Part shown: piece by piece, positions 46,594 to 58,300 of the stretch
Layout of the letters: each line of letters starts with the position of its first letter
Numbering within the stretch: position 1 is the stretch's first letter
Source: Ulva prolifera
Lineage: Eukaryota; Chlorophyta; Ulvophyceae; Ulvales; Ulvaceae
DNA length: 64,000 nucleotides
Direction of reading: 5' to 3'
NCBI GenBank assembly: GCA_023078555.1
Contig: CM041199.1
Span: forward strand, 6,515,315 to 6,579,314
Position numbers and translations under genes: made by a program
The notes under the pieces: generated by a model
The model's database searches: none
What the model saw: the letters and a program-made list of their open reading frames with translations, nothing else
Told to the model about the DNA's origin: nothing

Positions 46594-49344
46594 AATCCAC
46601 GGAGGTACTTGCAGACCCAGCAACGCTTGAATAACAAGCAAGCGCGTTGGGTAGAGACGCTGTCCCGCATCAACTGGCACATCATGTACGTGCCTGGTGA
46701 TAAGAACGTGGTGGCGGACGCAGTGTCCCGTGCCACACACCTGCCTTCCATGACAGTACAACTGCATGATGACCATCCCATTTCGTGTGCCTCTCGTGCG
46801 GGCAATGCCATTCCAGTGCAAGTTTCTTATGCGTTTCTGGCCGTAAGTCTGACCACGGCTATAGCACGCAGATGCCACTCTTCCCCATCCCCGGATCCAA
46901 GCGGATACGAGCTTCCAATCGCCAGCACTGGATCAACGGCCATATCATCTGGCCAGTCGCCGATGAATCAGGCCATCCCATACCACCAGACGTTGCCAAC
47001 AATCTCTCCCCAGCCCTGCGACTACTCCCGGCTACGAGAGAAGTTCGGTTCACCCCCGCCGGGCCTGTCCCCGCCCATGCCAGACCTGCGTTCCCAGTCG
47101 CAATTTCCACCTCTGTCCCAGCCACAGGACCCACGGCGGCCCACGCAGCCGCCGCCATCAGTGATTTCCATCAGCTCGGGGTCCAGCCCCCGCATGGGCG
47201 AGCAGCTGGAGTCTCAGCGGTCCCCGGTGTTGATGCCAACGGGATCTCCGCCAGCGCTGCCACCGCCCCCATCCCCACTTCCCCGCCGGCCCATGCCAAC
47301 GCCGACCCGCCGCCGTTCTCCGCGACCGCTCCTGGTTGCCTCCGCACCCCATCTCCAATGTCAGACATTGACTTCGCGCCTACAGCGGAGGAGGCCGAAT
47401 TCCTCGGCCTCACCCCTCCACCAACAGCCCGCGCGTGAGGACGACGTAGCGACCGCGCAGCCGGATGCTTCCGCGGTGGACTGGGTCGACCAGGAGGACC
47501 TGGTGTGTGACGGCCGCGCAGTCGACGCACAGCGTGTGGGTACGCACTCACAAGCAGAGCTGCTTCTGAAACAATCCAACAAATACTTGACTCTAGATCT
47601 GCACGCGGACGACTTCTGGCAGCGATTGCGTAGTGGCTATGCACATGATTCTGATTTTGCCGAGCCACCTGCATCATACCATTACGACCCTAAGCACCAG
47701 ATTTATCTGCACAAGAACAAGATTGTTGTCCCTGATCATGATCACTTGCGCCGGCAAATTCTGTTGTGGCACCACGTACACCCCTGGCATGCACACATGG
47801 GTGTCTCTCGCACAGCATCATTGATCACAGACTCATTTTACTGGCCAGATATACACAAAGATGTCAAGAAATTTGTGTCACAATGCCATAGCTGTCAGAC
47901 CATGAAGTCCCCGTCGGAGCGGGAGGCAGTCATGTCCCCACTACCTGTACCTTCTGCATGCTGGCGTGTCGTGAGTGTAGACATGATCACGCAACTGCCT
48001 AACTCCACGTCTGGTCACAATTGCATTGTTGTATTTGTTGATCAATTCAGCAAGATGGTAAGATTGATCCCCACAGTGTCTACTCTGAATGGTCCCGGAT
48101 TCGCTGCATTGTTTTTCCAGCACATATACCCCCATTATGGCCTGCCACTTGGCATTTGTAGTGACCGCGGTACGCAGTGGAACAATAAATTTTTCACATC
48201 CCTTTGTGATCACCTAGGCATTGCATTGCAGCTGACATTCTCCTACCATCCTAGAGCCAATGGGCAAGTTGAGCGTTACAATCGCGTTGTGGAAGAAGCT
48301 GTTCGGCATTTCATCGGTCCTGCACATGATGATTGGGATGCATTCCTGCCACATATCGAGTTCAGTATGAATAGCTCCAAGTCGGCAGCCACGGGCTGCA
48401 CGCCGTTCTCTTTGAACCGTATCACTCCGCCGCTATCTCCCACAGCCCTTGCGCTCAAATTGCCACAGCATCAGCAACCAGCTCCAGCTGTGATGCACCG
48501 CATGTATTACTTCCTAGCAAAGCAAGCTCTGGTAGAGGCCAAGCAGTCAATGTGGTCGGATTTCAACAGGAAATCTGCTTGGCCAACCTTTTCTGTGGGT
48601 GATTTGGTCCTGCTATCTTTACGTAAGGTTGCTCTGCATCATCCATCTCTCCGAAAGAAGTTTACTCCGCGTTGGTTGGGTCCCTGTAAAATTCTGGAAG
48701 TAGTGGGCCGGGCCGCGGCCCGTATATCATTGCCGACCACGCTGCAGCGCCTAGGTCTACATGATGTCTTTCACTTCTCTGTGCTGAAACCTTACAATGA
48801 GTCCTTCGATGCTGCATGCGCCACCAGCCCTGAAGCTGCCAAGTCATCGGCCACTGTGGACACGACCACTTATGAAGTTGAATGTGTAGTCAATTACATG
48901 CAGTCGCGGCATCGCGATGACGACATCTCCATCGCGTGCCCTCACTACCTGGTGCGCTGGGTTGGCTACGATGCATCTCATGACTCTTGGTTACCAGTTG
49001 ATGAGTTGTCCGGATGCCTGGAGAAAGTTGCCGATTATCTGTTCCACAATGCCTCCAGTACTCAGAGAGCGCACATGATTCATGAGTTTCCGCGTGAAGC
49101 GCGGCTACATCTGTCCCATATAGCAGCCAAGGCTGAATCCACCAGGCGTCCCGTCGCTGGGGGGAAGGTGCCCGCGGGTGGCTGCAACATCGACGATCCC
49201 AAACGCAAACCGCGTAGACGTAGTTCTCGGTTGAGCGAATCCCATAAGGCAGCACTTTCCAGGGTCACCTACTGCAGTTATTGTGGTAGGATGCGGACTG
49301 AGTCCGCAAAGCGCATGTGCGCTAATGCTGCCCCCCCGCTGTGA
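46594..49344 (+). pseudogene. pol: gypsy pol, second part: RNase H end, integrase, chromodomain
   Basis: The frame resumes immediately after CACTA-2 with the RNase H tail (LQTQQRLNNKQARW, then YVPGDKNVVADAVSR). A long Pro/Ser-rich linker follows (about 46860-47560). The integrase zinc region is H-x4-H ... CHSC at about 47780-47900. The catalytic core shows VDMITQLP, CSDRGTQWNN and the distal E in NGQVERYN (D,D-35-E type; about 47975-48275), then WLGPCKILEV. A chromodomain near 48870-49040 contains YLVRWVGYDASHDSWLP and may steer integration to modified histones. The C-terminus is basic. This segment is itself open, but it is separated from its start by CACTA-2, so the protein cannot be made as a unit. 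Confidence 0.92.
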
Positions 49345-49471
49345 TGCTGAAGGGGACGCCTGGATGTAAGCAGACTGCCTCTGTGAGGCCGGGGATTTCC
49401 AGGCCATAGGTGATGTGAGGAGGGGGCTCCCGGGAGCAAGGCCAACCCCTGCCTAAATCTGATCCGCCAGG

Positions 49472-49873
49472 TTGCATGTCGCGGGGCACCAACCTGTTTT
49501 TCCATCATGTGACTTCCATAAAACCCGACAGACCCAATTCCATCATCTGAACCCACCTATGTGTGCAGTTAGAAACTTGCCTGTCCCTGGGATCCCACAA
49601 GATCCGACATCCCATTCCCTCGTCCAGCGTCGACGCTTTCTCCAGAACGTCCGCCAGTTGATGCTAGATGCCACTACAATGCCAGCGCTTGGAGACTACC
49701 ACTCTCAGTACCTCACTGACCTCTGCCATGTCAGAAGAGTTACTCGCAGGCTGCATGATGCAGTCCTAGACCTAGATGAGGCCATGAGTGAAATGATAAA
49801 CCGCTACTCAGGTCGTCAATTGTTGCCAGAGTATTTCCACGATCTCTGCGATGAGTTCCCCAGCCAGCTCTAG
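49472..49873 (+). CDS. small ORF between integrase and 3' LTR, 133 aa
   Basis: This ORF lies after the integrase stop and before the 3' LTR, where some Ty3/gypsy elements carry an extra gene. The predicted protein is Arg/His-rich (RRRFLQNVRQLMLDATTM; HVRRVTRRLHDAVLDLDEAM) with two helical stretches. I see no signal peptide, membrane helix or envelope-like feature. It could be a real accessory gene or a non-coding leader remnant that happens to be open. Confidence 0.35.
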   Translation: MHVAGHQPVFPSCDFHKTRQTQFHHLNPPMCAVRNLPVPGIPQDPTSHSLVQRRRFLQNVRQLMLDATTMPALGDYHSQYLTDLCHVRRVTRRLHDAVLDLDEAMSEMINRYSGRQLLPEYFHDLCDEFPSQL

Positions 49874-50074
49874 AACTAGCCTTAATTCCAACAAGGTCAC
49901 TCATCCGTATTCCAGATGAGTAGACCCTTCTCTGTAAATACCACATTGCCCCGGTCTTATGATGTACCCTACCATTCAAGTCAATGTGTTGTCTCCATTT
50001 ATCTGCTTACCTGAGCTTCCAGACTTGCCCTGAGCTTGCAGAGCATACTCTTGTTTGCCCTGCTCCGCTCCCGT

Positions 50075-50087
50075 GTGTGGGGGGAGG
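50075..50087 (+). promoter_or_regulatory. polypurine tract of the gypsy element
   Basis: A G-rich purine run, GGGGGGAGG within TGTGGGGGGAGG, abuts the 3' LTR start (TGTTGTAATGG at 50088). This is the expected primer site for plus-strand DNA synthesis. Confidence 0.8.
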
Positions 50088-50880
50088 TGTTGTAATGGCC
50101 AAATCTGTCTGCTCAGAAGCACACATATTCCAGATATGCAGGCACCAATTATGGGTACATGTGTATGTATCTCAGGCTAGTGCCTTGCAAAACTTGAGCC
50201 AGGCGAAAGTATACTAAAGAATACCTCAGAATGCCAGCATGTACCACGTCACAGCTGTGCACATGAGCTGCATGCATACAGCTACATGTGCATAATTCCA
50301 CATGCCCAAAAGTGCCACTAGCATTCCTCAACATGTATACTCTCACATACCAATCCCATGTATCATGCCACCTTTTGCCACAGCCTTTTGGCAGTGCGAA
50401 GTGCCAGCTCAGTGCATGACACGTCATGCATGCGGCGCATGCATACTGCTGGTCTGCGCTTGCGCACGCCAAGGGTGCAGCGTCAAAGACCATGCCAGCC
50501 AACCTACGTCTGCGTATCCATGCAGCACGATGTTGCTGCATTGGATTGACGGAGGATGATACATGCCAAATCCCAATGCCCGCAGCAGATCGCCAGATCT
50601 CGCGGGATGCTGCACCCTGATCCGTACAGAGATCAACGAGCAGCGCGATTCCACAGTTCCACAGAGCTATCAGTAGCGAGGACAGCACAAAGCAGGGATG
50701 GGCCTGGGCACATATATTCCAAGTGTTTTGCTGTGATCGACACAATTACCTTTGGTCGATTGGGGCGCTTCTGTTCCAGTCATTCCATCTGTGCTGCATT
50801 GTTACCCCTGTCTTTCTCTCCTGTCGTTTCTGTACGCTCGCTAGGGTGCCCAGCTCCCTGCGCTACCCGATCAGTCAACA
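50088..50880 (+). repeat. 3' LTR of the gypsy element (intact, 793 bp)
   Basis: TG...CA ends, 793 bases, followed by the TSD copy GCCAG. It is the reference that exposes the insertion in the 5' LTR: here CTGTGCTGCATT runs straight into GTTACCCCTG at 50800/50801. Confidence 0.96.
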
Positions 50881-51562
50881 GCCAGGGTGCATCGTATGCC
50901 ATGGGAGCATCTTCATTGCGTGCAGAATTCATCGGATATCCGGATCCGTGTATCCAGACGGACAAGTGTCCGCACGTATATGTCCAGATGCATATGGAGC
51001 ACTATACTACGTAGTGTCTCAGTGCCTCTGCCTGTAGTGATAGGATTGGATGCCGACGTCTGTTAGCATTGCATAGTGTTGCATTTGTTAGCTTTGCAAA
51101 GAATTGTGCTGATGTTATAATATATATTCACTTAAGGCTGACATAACTCGCGCTGCTTCGAGTGCAGTGCGCGGCATTCAGCCGCCCTCTCGTAGCAAGA
51201 ACAAGCAAATGCAGCGTTGTAAGCCACGGGCGATCAGTTCCCAGCCATTACTTCATCTGTGCGCCGTCCACCGACTCCGCACAGCCTGCAAACGCCGGCG
51301 CTCTCGTGTGCAGCCACCTCCACAGGGGCCAATGTCTGCCGCTGCAGCTTCTTGAGCGTACTACAAGGACAAAGGCGAGGAGGCCGGTAGCAACACTGAA
51401 ACAGCGAGTGCCTCTGAGTCAAGGCAAGGTTCGCCATGTCGCCACATCACCACAGTGCAGCTCTGATCAGCATCGTCGTTGAGCCGCTACTAGCGTTTCC
51501 TTGTAGGTTCTGGAATTCTGTCAGGCCATCGTGATCTTCACCACAACTACTGACCCATTATA

Positions 51563-51593
51563 GTGGGTGTGGTGCAGTCAACACCACACCCAC
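51563..51593. repeat. perfect 12-bp stem hairpin
   Basis: GTGGGTGTGGTG (51563-51574) and CACCACACCCAC (51582-51593) are perfect inverse repeats with a 7-base loop. A second, related hairpin follows at 51640. Both contain GTGGGTG/CACCCAC, suggesting one small foldback repeat unit rather than a terminator. Confidence 0.9.
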
Positions 51594-51639
51594 GTGGTGC
51601 ACTTCATGTGGTACTGAGTCATATAGGACTACCGGCACA

Positions 51640-51665
51640 CAAAGTGGGTGTCAGTACCCACTTTG
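51640..51665. repeat. perfect 10-bp stem hairpin
   Basis: CAAAGTGGGT and ACCCACTTTG flank a 6-base loop. It is related in sequence to the hairpin at 51563. Confidence 0.9.
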
Positions 51666-52388
51666 GCACTTCTGAAAATGTATGAAGTGGTACCCACATA
51701 AGCTGTAGCAGCACTGATGATACTTGGGTATTGCCAGCATCAGGCACCGTTGAGTCCCATGCGGTCGTTGCATGCACGTAGCCGGGTGATGACCTTCAAC
51801 AAAGGCATCAAAACACTCATGTGCCCGAGGAGGACCTTCCCAAGAGCTATGCAGCATACGTGGAAAATTCTTCCCTGAAATTCCTGCCGCCGTTCAAGAC
51901 AGTATGAGGCGGAGCACCGGCAGGCATCGTCTTGCCATGCCACCCACGATGGTTCCCGTTTAACTCATTCCTGTCCCTTGACAGTGACCCCATTTTGCAT
52001 GTCATACAGCTGTAGCAACAACCATGCACCTCTCATAGATCAGCAGCACAGTACTGCAATCCCTACATTACCGTTCTGGCCGACTGAAACCAGAATCACA
52101 CGAAACCAAAAAAAAAAAGGTTGAGATCGTCCACCCATATCCCACAAAAACCAGATCTTCCGGCCCAGAACCTGACAGACTTAAAAGACTTAAGATGCCC
52201 TTTGCAATTGCCTTGCATGCACTGGTGATGAGATCACGATTGGTGCAGAACGCACATGTGTGCCATGACTGGTTTTCAACATGAACAGTGCTCCACTCCT
52301 TCCTGTTCAAATGAGCATGGTGGAGTTGGCTGCTCGCGTGTAACCCAAGCAATTGCACTGCCGTCTGCAACAGTACCCGCATGCAAAG

Positions 52389-55300
52389 CTACGCCGAGCC
52401 CATGCTCCAGTCAGTGCCGCGTGTCTGCATGTTATCAAAGGTGTGGTCCCACGACTGCAGCAGCGCCCCCGCAGTTGGCCGCTTTCCGGGGTCGCGCTCC
52501 AGACACCGCAGCACCGTCCGCTGCAGCCCCCGCAGCTTCTCCAGCCGCCCCCTCGTCGCCTCACCAGTACCCTCCCACGGCAGTTGCACCCGCCCGGCAA
52601 TCGCCTCCTGCGCCGCCGCCTCAGACTTGGCGGGAATTGAGGTTGCTGGGAACGCGCGCTCGCCGGTGAGGAGCTCAAACGCGATGACCCCAATCGCCCA
52701 GATGTCGCCAGCTGCATCGACGTGGATAGTGCGGCTGCCAGCTTCGAGGGCGTGCACAACCTCTGGGGCAGCGTACTTGAGTGAGAACATGAGAGGAGCA
52801 GTGGAGCCTGCAGCATGTGTCCCGCACATTGGGTGTTTCTTTTATGAAATTTCTTTTTTATTTTCGCGACCTAGACTGTCCGCAGTGTATATACGAGACA
52901 CATACAGTGGTGTTGACTATGTGTTTCTGACATATGTTTTTACATGAGCATGAGCTGGGCGTTCTGCCCTGTACATGTGTAGACGAAGACATGGAGAGAT
53001 GCTGACGACTTAGGTCATGGGTAGAAGAAGCATGCATCGGGGCTCGCCTTGCATCCCGTTGTGCCACTAGACGTCACCGCTGGACAGCATCACAAACACT
53101 GGCTCACAGCGATGCTTGCAGCTCACGTGCGATTCAAGTGACTGTTGATTTGAAATTGTACAGGCTGAGATCATTATAGGACCCGAAACATCGAACGACG
53201 CTGCTAGTGGCGTTACACTGGACAGTGCACATGCTTCAGGTGAAACAGGACAAGCACAGGCTGCATACCAATCATGGCGGTGCAGCCAAAGTCGATGAGC
53301 GTCCAGTCGTGCTGCTTGGGGCGGCGCAGGATGTTGCCTGGCTTGATGTCCCGGTGGGCGTACCCAAATGCGTGCAGATCCCGCAAAGACCGAACGGCGT
53401 GGCTGAGTGCCTGCACGCGCCCACTACCATGGTGCTACATGATGTGCAATCGAATGTAGGCTGGGAGACACATTGCATGGTCGCAGCTACAAACAATGCC
53501 TTGTTCTTGCACACCCAAACTCGTCTCAATCTGCTAGGCAGCCGGGCGTGCCCTCTAGTACTCAGGCCACACCCAGTGGACAGCAGTGTTGGGTCATCCC
53601 GCCCAATCAGATAGAACAACTCGGAAAATTCAGATCTAATTTCGGGGTGGCAGTCCTGGAAATGCTGCAAAGCGACCCAGCACTGGCGGACAGGTGTACA
53701 TGTCCACGTGTGAGATGGCAACATGCATGTGGGAGGAGAGCAACGCGGCGGCGGCAGGAGAAGGTTGCGGTGGCAGCATGGCCGTGCCTGCTCCTCATGC
53801 ATAGCCATGTGTGCGGTGAGCAGCAAGCACCTGGAAGATCGTGATGAAGTCCCCATTGGCGTTGTCCCGGGCCCACTCGTCGAGGCTCTGGCCGCACTCG
53901 ATGATGACAAACGGCGGGAACACGTAGCCGTACGGCGTGCGGTGCGCGCCAGAGGTGTTCTCCTCAACGGCGAGGGTGGCGGGCATCATGGCCTTCAGCT
54001 GCGACTCGGTGTACAGCTCCCGCTCCCGCCTGAAGGCCTCGTTATGCAGATAGAACTTGACCGCAGCCTGCATGCGGATGGTGCCATGCGTGTAGGTTCA
54101 AGCTGGATTTTCAATCTGGATTCGACACGTATACGGCTGCCTGGAATTGACATCAGCAAGCACATGACTGGATGCCGCAGCCGGCGCCACAGCAGCGCGG
54201 ACGATGCGGAGCCATACCCGGTCCAAGGTGCCAGCCATGCTGGCAAACTGCACGATGCCCTGGCCCCCGACGCGGCGGTCCACGGAGGAGCCGAGAGTGT
54301 AGCGGTGGTGGAAGACAGCCTGCATGCTGTGCATGGCGTCCAGCGCCACCTGCAGCTCCTCCAGGGCATTTGGCGCATCTGCGGCAGCCCTGCAGGACAC
54401 ATTTGGCGATGAGACACTGTCTGTATACAGTCAATAAAACCGTGGTCCTCAGGCCAGGACAGCTCAGCGCCTGGACCCTGAGCCTTCAACCACTTGCGAT
54501 GCAGCCACGTTCAGCAACGTTCGACAAACTATGCCACATATCTGTAGAGACGCACATGTGTCAACATAATTAAAAAAAAAAAAACATGAGCACCAGTCCC
54601 GTATTCACGATCCATGTATTTTGAGGCAGGAATTGCGTGCAAGGGAAGTCACATGCAACTTGGAGGGTGGGAGGAGGAGGCGGGGCGCGCACTTTTGGTA
54701 GTCCGACCATGTCCACTTTGTGATTGCGGTGACTGTGGCCGTAGCGGCATCATGCGATGACGCCTGCCCATCGCCTGCCGAGGATGCATAAGACGTCTGG
54801 CGGGCCATGCTCGCGAGCCCTGCGCTGGGCCCGTATCCACGGCCGGAAGCGTTTGGCGGCCCGGCCATCGCGGCGGTGTTGTGCGGGCCATAGGGACCCG
54901 GACCGTAGCCCGGCGGGCCGCCGTATGGATGTGCATGGCCTGGGGGGTAGGGGTACATCCCGGGGGGTGGGGGCTGGCCGGCGGGGTGGGCCCCGGGTGG
55001 GGGCTGCGGGGGTCCAGCCATCACCATGCCTGGAGCGCCGGGGGCTGCATGCATTGAGCCGGCGAAGGGCCCTTGCCATGGGGCCGCTGGGGGTTTGGGG
55101 CCCTTGCCGTTGGCTGCTGCCGCCCCCTCGGGAAGCGCGCCGACCTGCACCTGCTTGCATGGCGTCATGCGGTGCACCAGCTGGCTTGCACCACCAACGC
55201 AGAGGTGCCGGCCACGATCGCGGGCCATAGGGAACGATCGCACATCGGCCACTTGGGACGGGATCCAGGGTCGTGTGCCTGACCGCATGGCATGCACATG

Positions 55301-58300
55301 GCATGAGGACTTCTCGATCCATGACGGAATGCCACAGAAACTGGCGACCTCGTCGCACGGGCATGTACATGGCGAATTGTTCACTCAGAGGCCGGAGCTG
55401 CGGACAGCAGAAGCACCACCGAACATCTGGCCATTCCCATGTTTGCAAAGGTATCGCACACGAACATATCGCACACGAACATATCGCACACAAACATGCG
55501 CTCCCAAAGTACCACGCGCGGGAGTGCCACAGTTGGCGCACCTCACTGGGACCGGTGCTCACTGGTTTACCTTCCCGTCCTCTCTTGCGACGCCATGCCA
55601 CAAACAGTGCCGCCAGCACACACAGCAGCAGCACCGCCGCCACGGCCCCAGCGATCCCGGCGATCATGCCGGTGCTCGTGCCCCCATCCCCACCGGAAGA
55701 TGGATCGACGTCCGCTTCCTCTGGGGGGCCTGCAGGCGTGATCAGCCCCTTGTCGTCGTCGCCCTCGCCGCCGGGTAAAACAGCTGGTTGGTCAGGGCCG
55801 CTAGGGGGTGGTGGAGGCGGCACGACCGGGTCGACCGGCTGCGGCGTGGCAGCGGCTTGGGGCGGGGCGGCTGGAGGCGGGGGAGGAGTGGAGTCGCGGA
55901 GGGGGTACGCTGGCAGGTACGCTGAAGCTGGAGGAGAGTCTAAGGCCTGCAGCAGGCGCGGACCTGTCACGATTTCACGGCCGCGCCTGCGTTACGCAGG
56001 CTGCGGCACATCTAGACTCAGGCCGGGTGCCGTTCTGGGTCCGTGTCGGCCAAAATTGACATCCACGCGGCAGTAGCTCTGACCGATTGCGGCCAGCATC
56101 AGTAGAGCCGGATCGAGCACTAGCAGACAGGCTTCTCAAGGTCAGGCAGAGGCCCAAGTAGCAGCCATAGGTCAGTAGGGTCATGGGGTTGCATTGCGCT
56201 GCAAAAGGCCAGAACAAGTGTTCGCTGTACATTCCGTAGCCAGATTTTCAGATCAGTAGCGCTCAATGTGACTGACGAGAGCATGTCAGGAGATCCATGT
56301 AGATCTGGAGAATCTTCCGCCTCGGCAAGATCACTGTGAATCAGACAAGGCCGGGTGACTCCTCGGAGGAGGGACGCACCTTCTTCGCAGCAACAAACCA
56401 CGGGTCATCAGCCCGCAGCGGCGGTGGATGCCGCCCGGATAAGTCCTCTAATCGCGCCAGAGGCAGCGGTGCAAACAGTTCGGTCGTAATCTGCTCAATG
56501 GACTGCAGACAATTCAAATTCACGTGGCTGATTCGACTCGACACACTCAACAAAGGCAGGCCTGCGGACTACGATGAATGCTTGTGTACAGCATCTCCAC
56601 AGAATCTGCGGACAGGTAGGAGCAGCAACACGTGGATTGCAACTGCGGCCACTCGTGATGGTGACATGATGAGCAAAGGCTGTACGTGCATGCATGCCAT
56701 GCGCAGCGGGGGCTGCTCTGCATGAGTACCTGCATGCAGAACCGGGGCGCAGCACGGACATCACTGAATTCCTGTGTTCACTAACGCTGGATTGGACTGC
56801 TGCGCCCAGTCGGAGCGACGTATGCTCTTTTCGGGCATGCCTGCTGAAGTGCCCGTGCGGCGCTGCCACATGTCGTAGCTGTCGCCGATGTGGTGAACAT
56901 GGTCTCGCGCAGCCGACACTGTGGCATGCTACAGAAGCGCGGGCAGATGTAGTCAACTACAGCGAAAGAAGCCCTTCTGAGAGTGTGGCATTCTTCAGCC
57001 AGTGGGGTCGGGGCGCACCGTGTGCTGGGCGCTGTCGCTGAAGACATAGGCGCCCCTGGCGAAGACGATTGGCTCGGGGTTCACGATGTCGGAGATCGTG
57101 CAGTTGTCGAGCATGAGGCTGGCGTTCAGGCCATAGACGTGGATGGCCCCATACTCAGGCTCCCACGTACCTCGCGACTCGGGAGGAATGTCGTCCGAGA
57201 GGCCGCGGAACGTGCAGGACTTGAAGTACGCGTTGGATTCCCACACCCCAACAGTCACGCCCCCCTGCGCTTCGCCGCTGCAGGCATTGAAGACGGAATC
57301 TGCAGAGCATAGGGACTCAGGGTGAAGGGGCTGGGTTGTGACACTGTCACAGTGACATCCTGGCTCGCCCCTCACGGCACCAGACACACTCTCAAACTTT
57401 GAAGGCAGACAGATCACACACAATTGCAAGAGGGGCTGCCATCGCGAGCCGCGATGTATGCGGAGATTGCCACATGATAACGCTTGTGCAAGGAAGGGTC
57501 GACATGCGTTCATGATGTGGTGGAGGGACTGGCCTGCTCGGCTGCCATGGGGGTGCAGAGGGAGTGGCATCATGATGGACTGAAGGAATGAGACAGTCCT
57601 GCTTGGGGCTGAAGGAGCATCTGGCTCCCGATTTGCTGCGGGGGCAGGTGGCAAGAGGCTGGTGCGATTGCGTTGTCAGCTTGCACCCAGGGTGTCGCCG
57701 ACACAGGGAAGGAGCGAATTGACTCACAATGCGCGCCACCGTCACACAGTACCGCGGGATCACAGCATGGCTGCAGCTGAGTTGGGAATTCTCCAGGGCC
57801 TTGACGTGCTGCAGTTTCAGTCGTGAGATAACACCGGCAGCCACGTTGAATTGTGTTCGGCGCGTTCTCATTGTTGAGGTGGATACGTCACACTCATGGC
57901 TCCTCCATGTGTGTATTCCTGGGCTTGTGTCTGCGCACCCTGCTAGCGTAGCAGAACCGCTGCGGCAGATCTAGAAGTGGCTACAAGTGGTATGATCATG
58001 CATGCGATCCCCGGTACATGTGCACAGCATGCTAGGAGACGAAGCACGAGCACACCTTGCGCGTAGAGCCCCCCCACACTCTGAGATGTCTCCACAGCCT
58101 TGGTGTTGGCACTACGGTCCCCTTGCGCCACACAGTTCGTCATGTACATCTGGCCAAAGTACCGCACCCAAAACGGTAGCCGCACCACAGTTGACGACCC
58201 GTCAAGAATCTGGACGTGCAGAGAGTCGACCCACAGGCGGGAGCGGTCAGCGATAAAGAGTGTCTCAGTGGTGATCAGGACACAACGTGGAGCCTGCCAG

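Larger units (their letters stand above)
24475..50880 (+). mobile_element. Ty3/gypsy chromodomain LTR retrotransposon with two nested insertions
   Basis: The element starts with TGTTGTAATGG and ends with GATCAGTCAACA, the TG...CA form of LTRs. GCCAG flanks both sides (24470-24474 and 50881-50885), a perfect 5-bp TSD. Gene order is gag, protease, reverse transcriptase, RNase H, integrase, chromodomain: the chromovirus branch of Ty3/gypsy. A 5709-bp element interrupts the 5' LTR at 25188 and a 10869-bp CACTA element interrupts RNase H at 35725. The uninterrupted length would be about 9.8 kb. The LTRs differ at few places (for example near 24727 versus 50340 and near 25051 versus 50664), indicating recent insertion, but frameshifts in pol make this copy inactive. 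Confidence 0.95.
50886..52388. other. intergenic region between gypsy and the kinase gene
   Basis: No coding region is supported. Two perfect hairpins lie at 51563-51593 and 51640-51665. An A-rich run occurs at about 52107-52120. The part nearest 52388 is probably the 3' UTR of the minus-strand kinase gene. Confidence 0.5.

Noticed and set aside
49472..49873. Envelope-like gene
   Set aside because: No signal peptide, membrane helix or cysteine pattern; too short.
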